Positions 6,159 through 7,437 of a stretch of DNA of 7,437 nt are shown here, one piece after another. How positions within the stretch are numbered: position 1 is the first letter of the stretch; each line of letters opens with the position of its first letter. The DNA comes from Prochloron sp. SP5CPC1 (GTDB lineage Bacteria; Cyanobacteriota; Cyanobacteriia; Cyanobacteriales; Prochloraceae), in NCBI GenBank assembly GCA_014323965.1, contig JACONB010000078.1:1-7437 (forward strand). The letters run 5' to 3'. Below the pieces are notes generated by a model. It saw only the letters and a program-made list of their open reading frames with translations, searched no databases and was not told the origin of the DNA. The position numbers and the translations under genes are program-made.

Positions 6159-6620
6159 TTAAAAATTTATATTTGTTACATTTGGTTGCGGTACAGGAGC
6201 ATTCAGATTCTCTATTATCTCGCCAGCTTTTTTGCATGTTGTGGCGACAGAACCCAAATAAAATACAGCTTCGGCAGGATCGTCCGCCGCCACAGCCTCA
6301 ATCACTCCTTCTAAACAATCACCAAGAGTCTGAGATTCCTGTCGTACCTCCTCATACTTGCCCAGTAAATCTTCTATTTTCTTACCAGAACCATGGAGCT
6401 GATCTTCGAGATCTTCTATTTGCTCTTGTTTTTCTTCTATGTCCTCCTGAAGCTTCTCGGTTTCTTGCTCTAACTTGTCTCGTTCTTTTTCAGTGTCCTC
6501 TAAACTAGCCTTGACCTGCTGAAGCTGAGTGTTCATGTTCAAGTAGGTAAATCCAGAAAATCCCAGGGCTAAAACAATACCTATTCCCAAGGCGATCGTA
6601 AGTGTTTTGTTATCAGCCAT
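6159..6620 (-). CDS. Membrane-anchored coiled-coil protein of unknown function (153 aa)
   Basis: The protein begins MADNKTLTIALGIGIVLALG, a single N-terminal hydrophobic segment at about residues 7-27 after a short charged start. This fits an uncleaved membrane anchor, with the rest in periplasm or cytoplasm. Residues about 30-97 are a strongly charged Glu/Lys/Gln coiled coil (QQVKASLEDTEKERDKLEQE and onward, with heptad-spaced Leu/Ile). After it comes a compact C-terminal region, SQTLGDCLEGVIEAVAADDP then AEAVFYLGSVATTCKKAGEI, with cysteines at 102 and 129 that could form a disulfide. The tail is PVPQPNVTNINF. A moderate AAAGG site lies upstream of the ATG on this strand. It is convergent with the radical SAM gene and divergent from the Uma2 gene. 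I do not recognise the family; the coiled-coil part will attract false matches, so only the C-terminal region is informative. Confidence 0.78.
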   Translation of the reverse strand: MADNKTLTIALGIGIVLALGFSGFTYLNMNTQLQQVKASLEDTEKERDKLEQETEKLQEDIEEKQEQIEDLEDQLHGSGKKIEDLLGKYEEVRQESQTLGDCLEGVIEAVAADDPAEAVFYLGSVATTCKKAGEIIENLNAPVPQPNVTNINF

Positions 6621-6707
6621 ATCTAGCTAACCTTTAAATTTACATGTATAATGATAACTCAGAATAGTCCTAACCGAAATCATCTCTTTCCCCGATAGGA
6701 GTTATTC
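6621..6707. promoter_or_regulatory. Divergent promoter region of the coiled-coil and Uma2 genes
   Basis: On the plus strand TATAAT at 6647-6652 is a perfect -10 box, about 56 bases before the Uma2 ATG; the matching -35 position (6624-6629, TAGCTA) is weak. On the minus strand the overlapping complement TATACA with TTAGGA 17 bases upstream could serve the coiled-coil gene. If both are used, the two promoters share bases and would compete. TAGGAG at 6696-6701, 6 bases before the ATG, is the Uma2 ribosome binding site. Confidence 0.4.
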
Positions 6708-7437
6708 ATGAAATTAGCTACCGTTACACCCAAACCCAGAATTGAATGGGCAAAACTACCCCCAGACTTTATCTTACCTGACGATCCTGTGGAAAATATC
6801 TATCAACCTCTCTTAGCAGCAGCTTTGCGTGAGATTCTGGACTTAGCTGGATTTGTCGCTCCTGATATGCTCATGGGTTCTAATTTTGGTCTCTGCGCCC
6901 TCGTGGAGGGTGAAGTAGTAGTGAAAGCACCAGACTGGTTTTATATTCCTGGAGTGTTACCAGTAGAACCCGGAGTAATTCGTCGCAGTTACACCCCTCA
7001 CCTAGAAGGAGATATCCCAGCACTTGTGATGGAGTTTTTATCCGATACAGGAAAGGAAGAACACTCCACTAAATCAACCTTTCCTTATGGAAAGTGGTAC
7101 TTTTACGAACGCATTTTAGAAGTGCCCATTTATGTAATTTTTGACCCCTATGAAGATATATTAAAAGTATATTACCTCAAATCAGGAAAATACGAAGGGC
7201 AAAAACCCGATGAAAATGGACGTTATTGGATTGATTCCATGAACCTTTATCTCGGAATTTGGCGAGGTGAACGCTCGAACTTGACCATTTCTTGGTTGCG
7301 CTGGTGGGACGAAACTGGGAACCTGTTACCTTGGGCTGACGAAAAAGTCCAACAGAGTTTGCACGAAGGAATCGAACAAGGAATCGAACAAGGAATCGAA
7401 CAAGGAATCGAACAAGGAATCGAACAAGGAATCGAAC
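6708..7437 (+). CDS. Partial CDS, Uma2-family (DUF820) restriction-endonuclease-fold protein with GIEQ repeat tail
   Basis: Uma2/DUF820 proteins have a PD-(D/E)XK nuclease fold and are strongly expanded in cyanobacteria; their cellular role is largely unknown. The ATG at 6708 with TAGGAG 6 bases upstream gives 243 codons with no stop before the window ends. Candidate active-site residues are D76 (KAPDW), E109 (PALVMEFLS) and K129 (YGKWYFYER), followed by the EVPIYVIFDPYED core strand. The next part, KPDENGRYWIDSMNLYLGIW and LRWWDETGNLLPWADEKVQQ, matches the cyanobacterial subgroup that carries a variable coiled-coil C-terminus. From residue 221 the tail becomes perfect GIEQ tetrapeptides. The nuclease-fold part looks intact, so the gene is probably functional, though activity is not shown. 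It is divergent from the coiled-coil gene. The true C-terminus is unknown. Confidence 0.88.
   Translation, partial: MKLATVTPKPRIEWAKLPPDFILPDDPVENIYQPLLAAALREILDLAGFVAPDMLMGSNFGLCALVEGEVVVKAPDWFYIPGVLPVEPGVIRRSYTPHLEGDIPALVMEFLSDTGKEEHSTKSTFPYGKWYFYERILEVPIYVIFDPYEDILKVYYLKSGKYEGQKPDENGRYWIDSMNLYLGIWRGERSNLTISWLRWWDETGNLLPWADEKVQQSLHEGIEQGIEQGIEQGIEQGIEQGIE
7368..7437 (+). repeat. Perfect 12-bp tandem repeat encoding GIEQ, cut by the window end
   Basis: The unit GGAATCGAACAA occurs as five complete identical copies (7368, 7380, 7392, 7404 and 7416) plus ten bases of a sixth. Twelve bases keep the frame, so copy-number changes would add or remove Gly-Ile-Glu-Gln units from the Uma2 tail without a frameshift. 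Copies are identical at the DNA level, which suggests recent slippage or conversion. The array may continue beyond the window. Confidence 0.95.

Noticed and set aside
6143..6508. 121-codon plus-strand ORF opposite the coiled-coil gene
   Set aside because: The minus-strand frame has a membrane anchor, heptad pattern and full-length start; the plus frame is low-complexity antisense with no ribosome binding site.
7368..7437. Possible CRISPR array
   Set aside because: The 12-bp units are contiguous with no spacers and stay in frame in a coding region, so this is a tandem repeat.

Overview
The window looks like cyanobacterial chromosome. Five copies of the HIP1 octamer GCGATCGC lie inside two of the genes. 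Several gene families are typical of cyanobacteria: a FHA-linked serine/threonine kinase, a prohibitin-like SPFH protein, a fused radical SAM/DUF2344 protein, and a Uma2-type protein with a repetitive tail. Moderate base composition and the mix of dyads, small orphan genes and a decayed signalling gene suggest a filamentous or colonial lineage, but the genus cannot be read from this sequence. All assignments come from reading translations and motifs by eye; no search was run.

Layout. 1-66 (-) is the N-terminal tip of a gene leaving the window, probably TIGR03032 family. 180-1254 (+) is a broken FHA/serine-threonine kinase gene: a frame change at the start of the FHA domain, a lost FHA arginine, and an internal deletion that removes the whole catalytic core. 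1270-2001 (+) is rsmE (16S rRNA m3U1498 methyltransferase), followed after 52 bases by a membrane-anchored prohibitin-like protein (2054-2902). A long hairpin (2910-2952) separates that gene from a convergent small conserved gene (2963-3157, -). A 342-base gap (3158-3499) holds several dyads, a consensus -35 box and tiny ORFs. 3500-6118 (+) is a large radical SAM protein of TIGR03960 type fused to DUF2344. A second hairpin covers its stop codon and faces a convergent gene for a membrane-anchored coiled-coil protein (6159-6620, -). Divergent from that gene, 6708 to the window end (+) is a Uma2-family (DUF820) protein whose C-terminus enters a perfect 12-bp tandem repeat and runs off the window.

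How the parts relate. The pseudo-kinase, rsmE and the prohibitin gene are co-directional and closely spaced, so they may share transcripts, but their roles (signalling, ribosome modification, membrane scaffolding) do not form one pathway. The two convergent pairs each have a hairpin between them that could end transcription from both sides. I see no convincing defence island, CRISPR array, tRNA, rRNA or complete insertion sequence. The points most worth a second look are the core-deleted kinase, the dyad-rich gap before the radical SAM gene, the two small uncharacterised genes and the GIEQ repeat tail of the Uma2 protein.
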